64,000 nucleotides of DNA from a virus, in IMG/VR virus record IMGVR_UViG_3300024262_000019, positions 1-64,000 of that record. One strand, 5' to 3'. The translations under genes were made by a program, and so were the position numbers. Position 1 is the first letter of the stretch; every line of letters begins with the position of its first letter. Of this stretch, positions 16,295 to 25,991 are shown piece by piece. The notes under the pieces are model-generated. The model had not been told where the DNA came from and searched no databases. It was given only the letters and a program-made list of their open reading frames with translations.

Positions 16295-16950
16295 TAGTTG
16301 ACCCTCCAGAATTCCAGACGTGCTCGATAAACAGTAACTTCGTAGTCGTCTTCATCACAGCGGATGTCGATGTCAATACTGGGAGTTTCCCCTGCTGTGA
16401 ATTGAGCGTGGTAGAAGCCACTTGCGACATGTCGTTGGTCGGTGCCACTTCCTCCAATGGAGTCACCGCCGCTATCTTTCGGCTTTTGTGTATGACGGTT
16501 TATCTCGGTTGTATCGTCCAGATGCACCCGAAGATTGAAATCATCACTCGTGGTGTCCGCAGACCACTCGTAGAACCATGCGATACGATACACACCATCC
16601 GAAGCGAGTGGAAGGGGGGTCAGAGACAACACTTCCACCCAATCGTCATCCATGACGACTTGAACGCTCTCTTGCGATGAGTAAGTGTACGCTTTCCCAA
16701 ACGCCTCTTTTTGTGCGTCAATTTCGGCTTGGTGAGTCATAGCCGCTGGGTTGTGTGCGGCTATTGCTGCGTCGAGCGTATAAATCTCGGAGGTGTTTAG
16801 GGTGCCAGAAAACTCGAACAGTAGGTCATCTCCAGATTGTGTAAGCTGCTTGAGCTTACCCGGCAGCGCAATGGCAAGCTCCGAGTGTAGTATTGCTGTA
16901 TTGATACCGCCGATAAAATCAACGGACAATTGCTTGGTTATTATGCTCAC
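16294..16950 (-). CDS. Virion-locus protein with shared N-terminal unit and WRV-type tip
   Basis: A 218-residue protein when started at the GTG at 16950, which shares its first base with the upstream TAG and has GGAGG eight bases ahead; an in-frame codon further upstream lies inside the previous gene. The N-terminal 75 residues are shared with the next gene downstream. Residues about 120-218 form a sandwich (GVYRIAWFYEW through ARLEFWRVN) that matches the C-terminus of the 501-residue fibre upstream (TYRIGWHAV through ARIELWRVA). It looks assembled from two mobile fibre modules. Confidence 0.7.
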   Translation of the reverse strand: MSIITKQLSVDFIGGINTAILHSELAIALPGKLKQLTQSGDDLLFEFSGTLNTSEIYTLDAAIAAHNPAAMTHQAEIDAQKEAFGKAYTYSSQESVQVVMDDDWVEVLSLTPLPLASDGVYRIAWFYEWSADTTSDDFNLRVHLDDTTEINRHTQKPKDSGGDSIGGSGTDQRHVASGFYHAQFTAGETPSIDIDIRCDEDDYEVTVYRARLEFWRVN

Positions 16951-18455
16951 TATGCAACCCTCCACAACTCAATGCGGGCATCGGCTATACCCGCAGTGTT
17001 TCCGTTGGCTGTGTTGTACCGGATTATGAATGTCTTAGCTGCACCGCTGAACACGATGTGAGCGTGTCCTCCCACCATGATTCGGCTGTCGGTATCTTCT
17101 GGCTCATGTACTTGGATGACTCCTACTACCTGTGCGTTTGTAGAATTCCACAATTGGGCCTCCACACTGGAAGAATTACTGCTCTGGTCTACGACAGCGT
17201 GCCAACCAATTCGATATGTTCCAGTCAAAGCTGGTGTAGTCATCGTGAGCTTGTTTTGAGGGCTTGATTCTGTTGACGTGCTCCTGGCCGTGCTTTCCAC
17301 TGTCTGATGGTTCGCACCAAAAATGGCAGTTGTCGCCGGAAGCCACCCGGCTGCGAGTTTTCCAGTACCGTCTGCTTTTGGGATAGCATTGGCTGCTGGG
17401 GTGGCCGTAGCGACTTCATCACTGCCGCCGTTCTTATGGCTTGCTGCGTGCGCCGTTGGGGTACGAGAATCACTTAGGCGTGCATCGTTGCCTGCACAGG
17501 ATTGTAGAGAACCAGTTCCTAGTGTGCGCATAGAAGGGGTGCCCGCTGTGCCGTCCTTGTTCGCCGTGGCTACTTTGGCATCCGTGACAGCAAGAGCAGC
17601 AATAGTCTGCGCCCCGTCACCCGCTGACGTTACATCTCCAGTATGATTTGGGTGCGAGTAACTAGTAGCACCGGGTGCGATTCCGTTCAGCTTCGTCTTG
17701 TCAGCCCCAGTCATGAAGCCGGAAGCGCCAGCAGCAATAGCGTCGTCGTGTAGCGAGCCGCCTGCTTGATTGCCGTGGGCGTGGATATGGTCTTCTCGGC
17801 TTCCCCAAACGGCTATGCCCTGCGCCGCCGTACCTACTGGTAACGGTACTGCGTTTGATAAGGCACGGAGTGACAGAGCGGAGACGCCAATATGCCCATC
17901 GATTGCGTGGACTCCGATGCAGACTCCGATTGGTTGCACGAAAGATGGACCAGTTGGGGGTGTTGATGTCCACCCACCAAGCACAGAATCGGAGAGGTAG
18001 ACGCCACCACCAACAACCAGCGAAGTGGTGTTCACGTCGTGCATGACGCCAGAAATCATCACGTTCCCGGCTACCGAATCTGTGATGGGTCCATCTGCCA
18101 GACCGACGCAGGGGAGCAGGGTCGTTGCTTGTGCCAACTCAATGAGAACTTCGTTGGCACCGTCATCGAATCCGACAACACGAACCGCTTGCCCTTTGGT
18201 GATGGTGCCTGCGGTGTTCTTGCGACAAGCGACAATGATTCGGTTGATGGATGATGCTACCGCTGTTCCAGATATCTCCACCCACGTAGGCACCGTGGAC
18301 GTGAGAATCCATAATGAGTAGTCGTCTGTTTGAACTGCGAGCTTGTAAAGGTCGGCTGTGACGAAGCCTGTGGCACCCGTTCGTGCTGCCGCATTCGCAT
18401 ACTCGTAATTGTGCGCTGGGTGGCGGGCTCCTAGTGATGATTCGCTGTGGTTCAT
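16950..18455 (-). CDS. Tail fibre protein with DARLSDSRTP repeat motif
   Basis: A 501-residue fibre-like protein. The centre carries ADKTKLNGIAPGA and NDARLSDSRTPTAHAASH, motifs recurrent in shafts of phage tail fibres; the second is also found in the protein at 26689-27603. The N-terminal 200 residues are beta-rich and may attach to the virion. The C-terminal 100 residues form the sandwich that ends ARIELWRV, shared with the next gene. AGAGG precedes the ATG by six bases. Receptor binding is inferred. Confidence 0.75.
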   Translation of the reverse strand: MNHSESSLGARHPAHNYEYANAAARTGATGFVTADLYKLAVQTDDYSLWILTSTVPTWVEISGTAVASSINRIIVACRKNTAGTITKGQAVRVVGFDDGANEVLIELAQATTLLPCVGLADGPITDSVAGNVMISGVMHDVNTTSLVVGGGVYLSDSVLGGWTSTPPTGPSFVQPIGVCIGVHAIDGHIGVSALSLRALSNAVPLPVGTAAQGIAVWGSREDHIHAHGNQAGGSLHDDAIAAGASGFMTGADKTKLNGIAPGATSYSHPNHTGDVTSAGDGAQTIAALAVTDAKVATANKDGTAGTPSMRTLGTGSLQSCAGNDARLSDSRTPTAHAASHKNGGSDEVATATPAANAIPKADGTGKLAAGWLPATTAIFGANHQTVESTARSTSTESSPQNKLTMTTPALTGTYRIGWHAVVDQSSNSSSVEAQLWNSTNAQVVGVIQVHEPEDTDSRIMVGGHAHIVFSGAAKTFIIRYNTANGNTAGIADARIELWRVA

Positions 18456-18456
18456 T

Positions 18457-18834
18457 TCAAGCCTCTATCAAGACGTTGCCGTAGTTGTCTTCCGTAAGCA
18501 CGTCCCCTGTGATGTCATCTACCAGTACGTCGTCAATGTCGAATCCGCCAGCAAATGTCGTAGCCGCGAATTGCTTAGTTGTGGAGTTATACGCAAGTCC
18601 CTGACCGTTAGAGATTCCAGCCATGTCGATCTCATCAAAACCAACGGGCACATTTTTCGCTTGAATCACTTGTCGGACAGTGCCGCCCATACGAATACGC
18701 AGGGAATCCGTGACACGGCGTAGCGCACCATCTACCGTAGGATCCCCGGAGGCGTCACCGCCAGGACCTCGATCTTCGTATTGGGTCTCCTCCTCACTAG
18801 AGGGCCCAGGCGTTCTATCAGGTGTTCGTGCCAT
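18457..18834 (-). CDS. Small acidic virion-locus protein
   Basis: A 125-residue protein, acidic and Gly-rich. Residues 1-35 look disordered (Pro, Glu, Asp, Gly); residues 75-125 form short strands with repeated D-V-L-D-D-I-T-G-D-V units. It overlaps the upstream gene by 17 bases. The ribosome site is poor. I do not recognise it; it may be an adaptor for the fibre that follows. Confidence 0.65.
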   Translation of the reverse strand: MARTPDRTPGPSSEEETQYEDRGPGGDASGDPTVDGALRRVTDSLRIRMGGTVRQVIQAKNVPVGFDEIDMAGISNGQGLAYNSTTKQFAATTFAGGFDIDDVLVDDITGDVLTEDNYGNVLIEA

Positions 18835-19528
18835 CCTCTGCTTTTGCTACTCCAGACTCATCTGCTTCTGCGATCTTATCTTTTTTACTCTTTCTCTTCT
18901 TACGTTTTAGTGGCTCATCACTAGCTGTATCCACCTTATCGGACGCTGCTTCCTCGGCATCTTGTGCCTTTCTCTGAGCTGCTACCCCCATCGCAGGGCG
19001 AACACCGGTGATCCTACCGCGTCCTGACTTACTGACCGACCCGTCATCCTCTATAAAGATTGCACCTGACTCAACAGCCTCTTCACGAGCGATTATCTTC
19101 TCATCTTCTCGCTCATACAGTGACTTAAAGTGATTGACCACTCTCTCGTATGCAGCAATCTCACCCTGTGTGGCGAGCTGCTGATTTGCATAGTGCTTCG
19201 ATCCGTTCTCTAAGGAGATTCTAGATCTTGTAACCTGTAAAATTGCATAGTCAGCAACCTGACTAGGATCCATTCCGTCGAGCTTTCCTTCTTCAAGATC
19301 CTTCTTAATCATCAATGCAATAGATGCGACTTCCTGAGATGACTTTAGTAGGGCCTTTTTGGCACCCTCAAAGGCGTAGTTGCTTCGCCTTGCCCCCTCA
19401 AGCCAATCATCGGCATCGCATCCACTGGAATGAAAAATAGCCTTACGGATCTCAGATTTATCAAACATCGAATAGACCATATCGTAGAAATGGGCCGCCG
19501 AGTATGCCGGCGACCCATTTTCAGTCAC
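18818..19528 (-). CDS. Unknown helical protein with Lys/Arg-rich tail
   Basis: A 236-residue protein. Residues 20-140 are predicted helical, with segments such as VVNHFKSLYEREDEKIIARE that suggest a coiled coil. The last 60 residues are disordered and charged (EPLKRKKRKSKKDKIAEADE). The start taken is GTG at 19528, but it has no ribosome site; the true start may be further inside. No family recognised. Confidence 0.6.
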   Translation of the reverse strand: MTENGSPAYSAAHFYDMVYSMFDKSEIRKAIFHSSGCDADDWLEGARRSNYAFEGAKKALLKSSQEVASIALMIKKDLEEGKLDGMDPSQVADYAILQVTRSRISLENGSKHYANQQLATQGEIAAYERVVNHFKSLYEREDEKIIAREEAVESGAIFIEDDGSVSKSGRGRITGVRPAMGVAAQRKAQDAEEAASDKVDTASDEPLKRKKRKSKKDKIAEADESGVAKAEDGTNT

Positions 19529-19544
19529 TGATTAGTTAGACTTA

Positions 19545-21488
19545 TTAGGCCCTGGCAACAACACAGATAACATCATTGTTTTTAATCTTAAATTCGAACT
19601 TCAACTCAGCACTAGTAGTGAGAGTCGTCCCTGGGTAGTAGTCATTGTTAGCGCCCGAGTTGGCTCCACCCTGGAGAAGTTGGCCATTCAGGAACACATC
19701 ATAATCGTCAACAAAGGATCCAGCTGACATGGGAGGTAAATTTACGGTCAGGTTGTTGGCAGTAGTACCTGGCCCACCAACATCGGTATCAGCAGCAATA
19801 TTACCACCACTTCTCTCTGAGTAAGTCTTGGTAATATCAGACGTGGTTAGCGCCTGAACCATCGCGTTTAGAAGAGATACTTCGCCAAATTCAGTCTCAA
19901 AAGCAGACCACTCAGCAGTGGTATCCGCAAGTCGAATACCGTTGAGAGACCATGTGGACGCAGACCGATAAGAATCATCCAGGACAAGCTCAGCACCACC
20001 AACCATGCGAAGGTCGGCAGAAGTGGACAGAACTGTAAGTGCGCCACCGGCATCGATCTGGTTTGCAGTTACGCCAACATTGATGGTCGTACCGGCTGCG
20101 CCAGTGTCGAATGAAGCCCCATTGTCAAAATCGTTCGCAACCGCATCAACCCGGAAGGTATCCGTGCCGGGAGCTACGAATACCTCAGAGGTGCCGCCAC
20201 CACTTCCTTCTACGACCTGGAATAGATCCGCATTGAGATTGTCTCTAACACTCCATTCAATACCAGTGCCAAGGTCCAGATCAGCATTTGTTGCCAACTC
20301 AACAGGAGTGGTCCCCTGGTTGTCGTAGCCAATTTTACGAGTAACCGTCGCCGAACCAGCACCAATGTCGATAGCGGCTGAGTTGAGGAAATCATCCTCG
20401 CTCAAACCCTCGTATCGAACTCGCTCGCGGTAGCAGTAGTTGATGGTCTTGCCACCAATGTCCGTACCATCCGCAAGAATAAGGTCGTCATTCGTAGTGT
20501 TTGCATGAACAAACGAAATCTGGACTCTGGTCGTGGTCGTATCTGTGATTGTGTGACCATCGGTGATGGTTTCGGACTGGAACAGTCCCCAAATTCGCTT
20601 ACCTTCGGTAGACAGGATAGGATCGCCTGTAGCGCCATCCACAATCTCCAGCAGGTTCTTGGGCTTGAGAGTAGTAGAACCAGCAACCTCGACTAGCGAT
20701 ATAGTTCCAAAGGTAGCCTCGTAGGCGACTACGGTTCCAAGGGTCGTTACGGCACCAACTGCCGCAGTCGTGTTGGTTGGTAGCTCTCCTGCGCCTAGGA
20801 TAACAACATCGCCCGCACCGCCAGATGTGGTAGGCGAACCCCAGGCGCCGTTGGCCAAGCCTTCAGTTACAGAGTCACCATTGGACTGAGTACCTGTGAT
20901 GATGGACGAAGCATCCAGCGTGTCGCCGGCTCCAGCGGCACCTGAATAGGTACCGATGGTTGTGGCAGCAGCATATAGCGAACCAGCACCGGCAGCCAAG
21001 TTCATGGCTGCGATGAGGTTGTCGATAGAGTCAGAGGCAGATGCACCGATAAGGACATTACCGTCCACGTTGGTGAGTACTGTCTGGAAGGTGTAAACCT
21101 TGCCGTCGATAGTGACGGTCTCCGTATCGGCAGCGTTTGCTGTCAGCGTCAAAGTTTCTGTGGCCGAAGTAGCGGCAGGAACCGAAACATCAGACAGGAG
21201 CTGAACACAGCGAAGGATTCGCTTCTTCTCCACTGCGTGAAGAGCGGTATTTAGATCGTTGACACCACGCTGAGTACCAGTCTCCAGGGTGGAGGGGACG
21301 TTGAGATCATCCCACCAGTTGCCGGCCTGATTCTTCAACAGGTTGTGCATCTGAGACCGCATATTGTTGAGGTCGGTCTCTATGTTGGTTGGATTCGTCT
21401 CGAACGCAGCCTCTGTAGGCGTCAAAGAATCGTCGTAAAGATCCGAGTTTCGGACCTGTGTGTCTTGTCTTAGGAATGTACGAGCCAT
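19545..21488 (-). CDS. Large beta-rich virion protein with sheath-type insert module
   Basis: A 647-residue protein. After a helical N-terminus (residues 1-100), residues about 119-225 form a module beginning ETVTIDGKVYTFQTVL and continuing VLIGASASDSIDNLIAAMN. The same module sits inside the tail sheath (residues 198-303). The end (YDVFLNGQLLQGG) resembles a short fibre or baseplate sandwich with an NG turn. GGGGAG lies seven bases before the ATG, after a 269-base gap. It is probably a long fibre or baseplate decoration. Confidence 0.7.
   Translation of the reverse strand: MARTFLRQDTQVRNSDLYDDSLTPTEAAFETNPTNIETDLNNMRSQMHNLLKNQAGNWWDDLNVPSTLETGTQRGVNDLNTALHAVEKKRILRCVQLLSDVSVPAATSATETLTLTANAADTETVTIDGKVYTFQTVLTNVDGNVLIGASASDSIDNLIAAMNLAAGAGSLYAAATTIGTYSGAAGAGDTLDASSIITGTQSNGDSVTEGLANGAWGSPTTSGGAGDVVILGAGELPTNTTAAVGAVTTLGTVVAYEATFGTISLVEVAGSTTLKPKNLLEIVDGATGDPILSTEGKRIWGLFQSETITDGHTITDTTTTRVQISFVHANTTNDDLILADGTDIGGKTINYCYRERVRYEGLSEDDFLNSAAIDIGAGSATVTRKIGYDNQGTTPVELATNADLDLGTGIEWSVRDNLNADLFQVVEGSGGGTSEVFVAPGTDTFRVDAVANDFDNGASFDTGAAGTTINVGVTANQIDAGGALTVLSTSADLRMVGGAELVLDDSYRSASTWSLNGIRLADTTAEWSAFETEFGEVSLLNAMVQALTTSDITKTYSERSGGNIAADTDVGGPGTTANNLTVNLPPMSAGSFVDDYDVFLNGQLLQGGANSGANNDYYPGTTLTTSAELKFEFKIKNNDVICVVARA
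20814..21134 (-). repeat. Copy of the beta insert module (VTI.G..YTF type)
   Basis: Codes residues about 119-225 of the 647-residue protein. Key blocks VTIDGKVYTF, VLIGAS and GSLYAAATTIG correspond to VTIGSVTYTF, VLIGAS and GSLYGTGTVV in the sheath at 46883-47200. Confidence 0.8.
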
Positions 21489-21757
21489 GATTTATCTCCC
21501 CTGATTTTGATGCGGCCCGGCAGATGGCCCTGTGAATGTTTTACAGTGACTATCCAATTTTATTCTTGGATCTAAGCCACGACATCGGCAGCTGAATGCT
21601 GCCCAGGGTACTGCTATCCCTTAAATCATCATTCGAATCGACAAGATGAAGAATATATTACTGATGAAAATCTTGCTCAGACATACATGCCCTCCTCGAA
21701 CATGTTGCAAAACAAGGCACTAGTACCTATCCAAGCGAATACAGAGGATACCTATAG
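21489..21757. other. Non-coding gap in the fibre region
   Basis: The 269 bases between the 647-residue protein and the preceding gene hold no convincing gene. A 20-codon frame starting GTG is present but weak. A perfect 6-base inverted repeat (GGCAGC, loop, GCTGCC) lies at 21587-21603 with no T-tract. This would be a natural place for a late promoter, but I see no good -35/-10 pair and no T4-type TATAAATA. Confidence 0.6.
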
Positions 21758-22624
21758 TTAGATAGATACGCTTACTACTTGAATCTCGGCATCGTACAGC
21801 TCCACTGTTTCCGTAGCACTTCCGGGAGCAACATCTAGCGAGATTTGCACCTCGTAGATCTTCTCCACTAAATCCACCTCGCCGGCACCCGCTCCCTCGA
21901 CCAGGGTAACCTCATCCTTGGCAAGCTCAGTAGTCGTAAAAGCAAGCGTCGCAATCACCTCGGAGTCAGTCACGTTGTAGAGAACCACCGAGGTTGCAAT
22001 GCCAACATCACCGTTGGCGGCCACGGCCCGAAACGTGATAACCCGAGAATACCCAGGCTTGTCATAATCAAGAGGGTTGAAGGCTATGCCTCCGGCCACG
22101 AGAGGAGTCGTCGAGTTGTGGCTCACCCTGCTGGCAATATGGGCAATCTCTATGGACTTAGTACCAGGTACAGTCCCCCAAAACAGAGACTTACTCTCAC
22201 CGTCCGCAATCCTTCCACCGTTAGCCCAGTAAACAGAATCCCCATTACGGATACACAGCGTATAGGCGTTGTCCGTATTTGGGGCGGTAGCCGCAACGGC
22301 AGGACTAGTGGATATGCTTTGAGTGGGCGACCTAGTGAGATTGATATACCCAACCTCGCCATCGGCAAGAGTGATGCTCGTGGCAGCAATGACTATTTTG
22401 AAGCCCGCGATGGGAGATAGAATCTCAATATCCGAAGACCAGGTTACGATACCGGTACCAGCATCGAACGAGACCGTGCCTCCGCCCGAAAACGTAAGAT
22501 GCCTATCTTCTCGACTCGCATAACCAGACGAGTCCTGACCGATGACCATCTGATCGAACTTCTCGTACCAAGGGTCATCATCCCTGGCCGGATACGACCA
22601 CTGCATTTTGTTTGAATTAGGCAC
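21758..22624 (-). CDS. Fibre protein, paralogue of the protein at 27696-28880
   Basis: A 288-residue protein. The first 150 residues match the 394-residue protein upstream closely (MQWSYP, DDDPWYEKF.QMV.GQDSSGYA.RED, ADGE..Y.NLTR.PTQ). The C-terminal half (about 150-288) is a different beta sandwich. The start is GTG, with AGGAT just upstream. Shared N-terminus with a different tip is typical of fibre proteins that dock to the same site but bind different ligands. Confidence 0.8.
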   Translation of the reverse strand: MPNSNKMQWSYPARDDDPWYEKFDQMVIGQDSSGYASREDRHLTFSGGGTVSFDAGTGIVTWSSDIEILSPIAGFKIVIAATSITLADGEVGYINLTRSPTQSISTSPAVAATAPNTDNAYTLCIRNGDSVYWANGGRIADGESKSLFWGTVPGTKSIEIAHIASRVSHNSTTPLVAGGIAFNPLDYDKPGYSRVITFRAVAANGDVGIATSVVLYNVTDSEVIATLAFTTTELAKDEVTLVEGAGAGEVDLVEKIYEVQISLDVAPGSATETVELYDAEIQVVSVSI

Positions 22625-22632
22625 TAATCATC

Positions 22633-23517
22633 CTATGGCTTGTACGCAATCTTAACGCCCTGCTCGGAAAGAGATCTAGCGTGGTCCACGCATTCATCCC
22701 ATGAAGACAGGAGACTTGCATACTTAGTCAACTCTTCGCTGAACTCTAACTCAGACAAATGCGACAAGAGCTTATCTCCTGCAGCGCCAAGAGAACCTTG
22801 GCCAACCAAACCATGAATCAGATCTAGTATCGGAGTATGCAATGAGTCAAGCGAACCAACTGGACCCATCCCGTGGACTGACAGGGGTATATCCAATGGC
22901 AAGCTATTTGGATCACAGGTCCTCATCAGGAACCAGGGAACTCCCTGCCCCCATCCGTGCGATGGGATGAACGGAGGAATGTTACACCTTCTACTTTTAT
23001 AGAAGCACCCATTCCCGCTAGAAGGTGACACACCCCATGTTCCTGTCCTCGATACTCCTCCAGTAGACATTTTTCCGATCAAATCGAACTTCCTAACGAT
23101 AGGAGGCTTGGGGTCCGACTCAGTAATCAGCATCGAAGATGCCATCTCAAACCTGGTATCGGAATCAATGAATAGGGCAGACCTACTGGAGGTTGCCAGA
23201 AGCCCCATATTCACCAGGCCACCCACCTTGGGAGATCCATTTCCTATTGCATATCCAAGATTCTGGCAATCCACCTTCCTTAGATATCTCTTATGCTCTC
23301 GACCCGAGGCAAACGCGCCATTGAGCTTGTACTTCCGACACACCCTAGAGAGAGAATCCTTGGATGCATTACTCTCCACTGCTACATCCGTTGAGTCCAA
23401 TACCAATATCTCTGGTCTGTGGCCATTCAGGATGAAGCTATCGACGTATGGAGTTATGCAATCATCGAAGCAAGATGACTGTCCATGAACCACGAATACT
23501 ACGACATCTATCCCCAT
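22633..23517 (-). CDS. Glycosyltransferase-like protein (GT-A type)
   Basis: A 294-residue protein. The N-terminal strand and loop (VVVFVVHGQSS, then EILVLDSTD) and the motif ALFIDSDTRFE, with D118-S-D120, resemble the nucleotide-sugar and metal site of family-2-like GT-A glycosyltransferases. The block between them (NLGYAIGNG, LVNMGLLATSS) fits the usual N-x-G region. The family normally transfers a sugar from an NDP-sugar. Within a fibre cluster it could decorate fibres, phage DNA or the host surface. The ATG follows the upstream stop by two bases, with a weak ribosome site. Confidence in the fold is moderate. Confidence 0.55.
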   Translation of the reverse strand: MGIDVVVFVVHGQSSCFDDCITPYVDSFILNGHRPEILVLDSTDVAVESNASKDSLSRVCRKYKLNGAFASGREHKRYLRKVDCQNLGYAIGNGSPKVGGLVNMGLLATSSRSALFIDSDTRFEMASSMLITESDPKPPIVRKFDLIGKMSTGGVSRTGTWGVSPSSGNGCFYKSRRCNIPPFIPSHGWGQGVPWFLMRTCDPNSLPLDIPLSVHGMGPVGSLDSLHTPILDLIHGLVGQGSLGAAGDKLLSHLSELEFSEELTKYASLLSSWDECVDHARSLSEQGVKIAYKP

Positions 23518-23519
23518 AC

Positions 23520-23825
23520 CTAGCAGATCACAATTGACACCACGACATTGCTGAGAGCCAGGGAATTCCCAGGATACTCCGCAAGCGCAGTGTCTATTTC
23601 AATAGCATCCCAGTACACCATACGGGACAGGTCGCTGTCATATCCTCGCATGCGATACAGGGCTCCGCCTACTGGCCCAGCCTCCGACAGGTATACAATT
23701 GGAAGCTCGGGCTCCTGATTTACCTCAATAACTTCTGAGATCGCAAACTTGGCGATCGTATCCTGTGACAGGTAGATCAATCGAGGAGCGTAATCCGTAG
23801 CGAGGTCTGCATCTTTAGCTGCCAT
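23520..23825 (-). CDS. Small virion-locus protein
   Basis: A 101-residue protein if started at the ATG at 23825, which overlaps the upstream stop (TAATG) and has GAGG eight bases ahead. A longer in-frame version would lie inside the previous gene and is less likely. It is mainly beta-strand with no Cys until the last residue. No family recognised. Confidence 0.6.
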   Translation of the reverse strand: MAAKDADLATDYAPRLIYLSQDTIAKFAISEVIEVNQEPELPIVYLSEAGPVGGALYRMRGYDSDLSRMVYWDAIEIDTALAEYPGNSLALSNVVVSIVIC

Positions 23826-24859
23826 TACCTTAGCCTCGGTAATGACTCGGTCGAGTCCCACGGGACTATAATAGAATCCCCGCAGAACCACTTAATAGGA
23901 CCGCCTATTGTATCCCCAAATCCCTGTCTATACTGGCCTAGCGGAGCCCAGTATATGTCAGGTACCGTTCCGTAGTAGCCGCGAATGGTAAGGTTGCTAG
24001 CATACAGTTCGCACGGACCAACAATTGTACTGCGGTCTTGAGGTATGCGGATCTGACTTTGAATACCTACATTATTCCAACCCCTCCCGCCGAGATAGAG
24101 AGTGCGGTTGACCCCGCTAATTACCCCATTCCACGACGCAGTCGTGTAGTGGTCTGCGTTGCCCATCTTTGTCTCGGATATGGTTTCGTAGATGTTTGCC
24201 CCATCTATCATCGTCCACACCAATCCGCCTTGCAGTGCTGCAGGAGCGTTGTCCACTACCGAGAACGCAAAGAAGTGCGGGTTACCCTGCTCCTGCAAGG
24301 TCATGAAGTAGAACTGAGACTTATCAGCGGAGTAGCACGCATGTATAGCCGTAGTGTAGCTGCCTTCACTGATCATTCCTCCCTGACTAGATATTCTATG
24401 GTTTACCTGGTCGGGCGCTAGTGGAGTAACTGAGGTGGTACCGTCTGTACCCCCGTTGATCGCCATGAAACTACCAGAGGGTGATGTCCTAGCGATGTAA
24501 TATTCTGGGTTATTATTCCATGGTTGGGATATTCCTATCACGACCTGCATGACACCCATGATAGGGGGGCACTGAAGTACTATCCAAGGTCGCAGTGAAC
24601 TATCGGGTAATACAGGAGTGGTCCACGTGTCCGTACCAGCTCCGCCTCCTATACCATCAACTAGATCGCGGTCGCCGTCGTTGAAGGTAGACCCTGAACC
24701 TGGGTAGCTACCCATGACGGTCCAGCCTCCTGCGACGAAAGCCTCCTTCGTGCGGTGATACCACTCTCTGGAAATGCTGTCGTTGATACCATCAGCGTTC
24801 GCGTCGTAGGCGCGTTCCCAGTGATAGAATGAATAAGCCTGTGAGTGTGCTAGTGCCAT
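23825..24859 (-). CDS. Virion-locus adhesin-like protein, 344 residues
   Basis: A beta-rich protein with many Trp and Tyr residues, as in carbohydrate-binding surfaces. The N-terminus (AYSFYHWERAYDANADGIND) could hold a calcium-type D-x-N-x-D-x-I loop at residues about 19-25. It is adjacent to a 343-residue protein of similar composition, and both have PPIMGVMQV or HANFQLLISL strands after SWIVLQ/PWIVLQC, so they may share a fold. TAGGA precedes the ATG by six bases. Confidence 0.65.
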   Translation of the reverse strand: MALAHSQAYSFYHWERAYDANADGINDSISREWYHRTKEAFVAGGWTVMGSYPGSGSTFNDGDRDLVDGIGGGAGTDTWTTPVLPDSSLRPWIVLQCPPIMGVMQVVIGISQPWNNNPEYYIARTSPSGSFMAINGGTDGTTSVTPLAPDQVNHRISSQGGMISEGSYTTAIHACYSADKSQFYFMTLQEQGNPHFFAFSVVDNAPAALQGGLVWTMIDGANIYETISETKMGNADHYTTASWNGVISGVNRTLYLGGRGWNNVGIQSQIRIPQDRSTIVGPCELYASNLTIRGYYGTVPDIYWAPLGQYRQGFGDTIGGPIKWFCGDSIIVPWDSTESLPRLR

Positions 24860-24867
24860 GATGATTC

Positions 24868-25899
24868 CTAGGTGTAAGAGAGGTCCGTGGCACTGTCGTC
24901 AAGCCAGCCCCATACGCAGTCACCCACACAGACGAAGGTTCGGTTCCCCGCCAGGGGCATTGTGTCCAGATCTAATAGATGGGCGCCAGATACGTTTCGA
25001 CTACACCAGTACCAGTCGAAAAGCGTGCCACCCTGGTTTCGGTTTGGGTAAGTAGAGTCATGCAACGTGCCTCCGTAGAGAAGCGGGTTACTTCCCACCT
25101 CTTGTGGATAATCAACGATCTCATTACCAATGAGCATTGGCCCACTCATGCGAAAGGTTGACGCCCCATCAGCACTGGTAGCATTGTGAGCAAGCCGAGT
25201 CCAGAACGTCTCTGTGTCTTGCATAGTCTCCCACCGGAAGACATTCAGGCTGCTGGCTACAGTGGTTCTCTGCACATACCATAGAGCCGGAACTGGCCAA
25301 TTTGCATTGGGTAAGCGTGGCTTCTCGAATCCCATGGCAGTACAAGGAACTCCGGTAGCCTGATTGGATATGACTATCCGGGTACATTCCCCGTCATTCG
25401 ATTGAATGCAGGTCAATACCTTGTCCGTCGGAGATGCGCCCTGTGCTCCGATCCAACCAGTAATAGTTCCAGCATGCTCATCCGATGCCGTCGGCCTAGC
25501 AGTAATCGTTCCTCCGGTAAAACCCTGTGAAAAGCTTACGCCCATGTAGACGTCTTCACGGTTTGAATCGTCTGCTGCTAATATCTCCAGCGAGATCAGC
25601 AGCTGAAAATTGGCGTGAATTCCAGTCTGCTGAAGGACTATCCAGCTATGAGCCGTACCAGCAGTGGTGGCCCATACGAGATTGGCACTCGTAACCCAGT
25701 TATCGGAAGCATCTGCTGTCACGCTGTCAGATGAACTAACCACCGTCCATGGTGCAGTATCAAAGGTGATTAGCGCATCCTTGATGGCCAGCAACGTATC
25801 CTTCTGAAGATTAGCCGCCAGGATAGCCTGATTAACCAGATCTGTGCCGCCGGGCGTAGTTCCGCCCTGCCAAGTCTTCTGTAGTGCTGGTAATGCCAT
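24868..25899 (-). CDS. Virion-locus adhesin-like protein, 343 residues
   Basis: A beta-rich protein. The start (ALPALQKTWQG, then NQAILAANLQKDTLLAIKDALI) suggests a short helix that docks to another virion part, followed by a sandwich with SWIVLQQTGIHANFQLLIS. The neighbour downstream has a comparable PWIVLQCPPIMGVMQVVI block, so the two are likely distant paralogues. The ribosome site is weak (GGA). Receptor binding is inferred from the location. Confidence 0.65.
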   Translation of the reverse strand: MALPALQKTWQGGTTPGGTDLVNQAILAANLQKDTLLAIKDALITFDTAPWTVVSSSDSVTADASDNWVTSANLVWATTAGTAHSWIVLQQTGIHANFQLLISLEILAADDSNREDVYMGVSFSQGFTGGTITARPTASDEHAGTITGWIGAQGASPTDKVLTCIQSNDGECTRIVISNQATGVPCTAMGFEKPRLPNANWPVPALWYVQRTTVASSLNVFRWETMQDTETFWTRLAHNATSADGASTFRMSGPMLIGNEIVDYPQEVGSNPLLYGGTLHDSTYPNRNQGGTLFDWYWCSRNVSGAHLLDLDTMPLAGNRTFVCVGDCVWGWLDDSATDLSYT

Positions 25900-25991
25900 G
25901 CGTAGATTCCGTTTGAATATCTCCGCCTGTAGTTATGCCACTACAAGGCAGATCTTGTCCACTCGATAGGTTCCACTACTATGACCACAGC

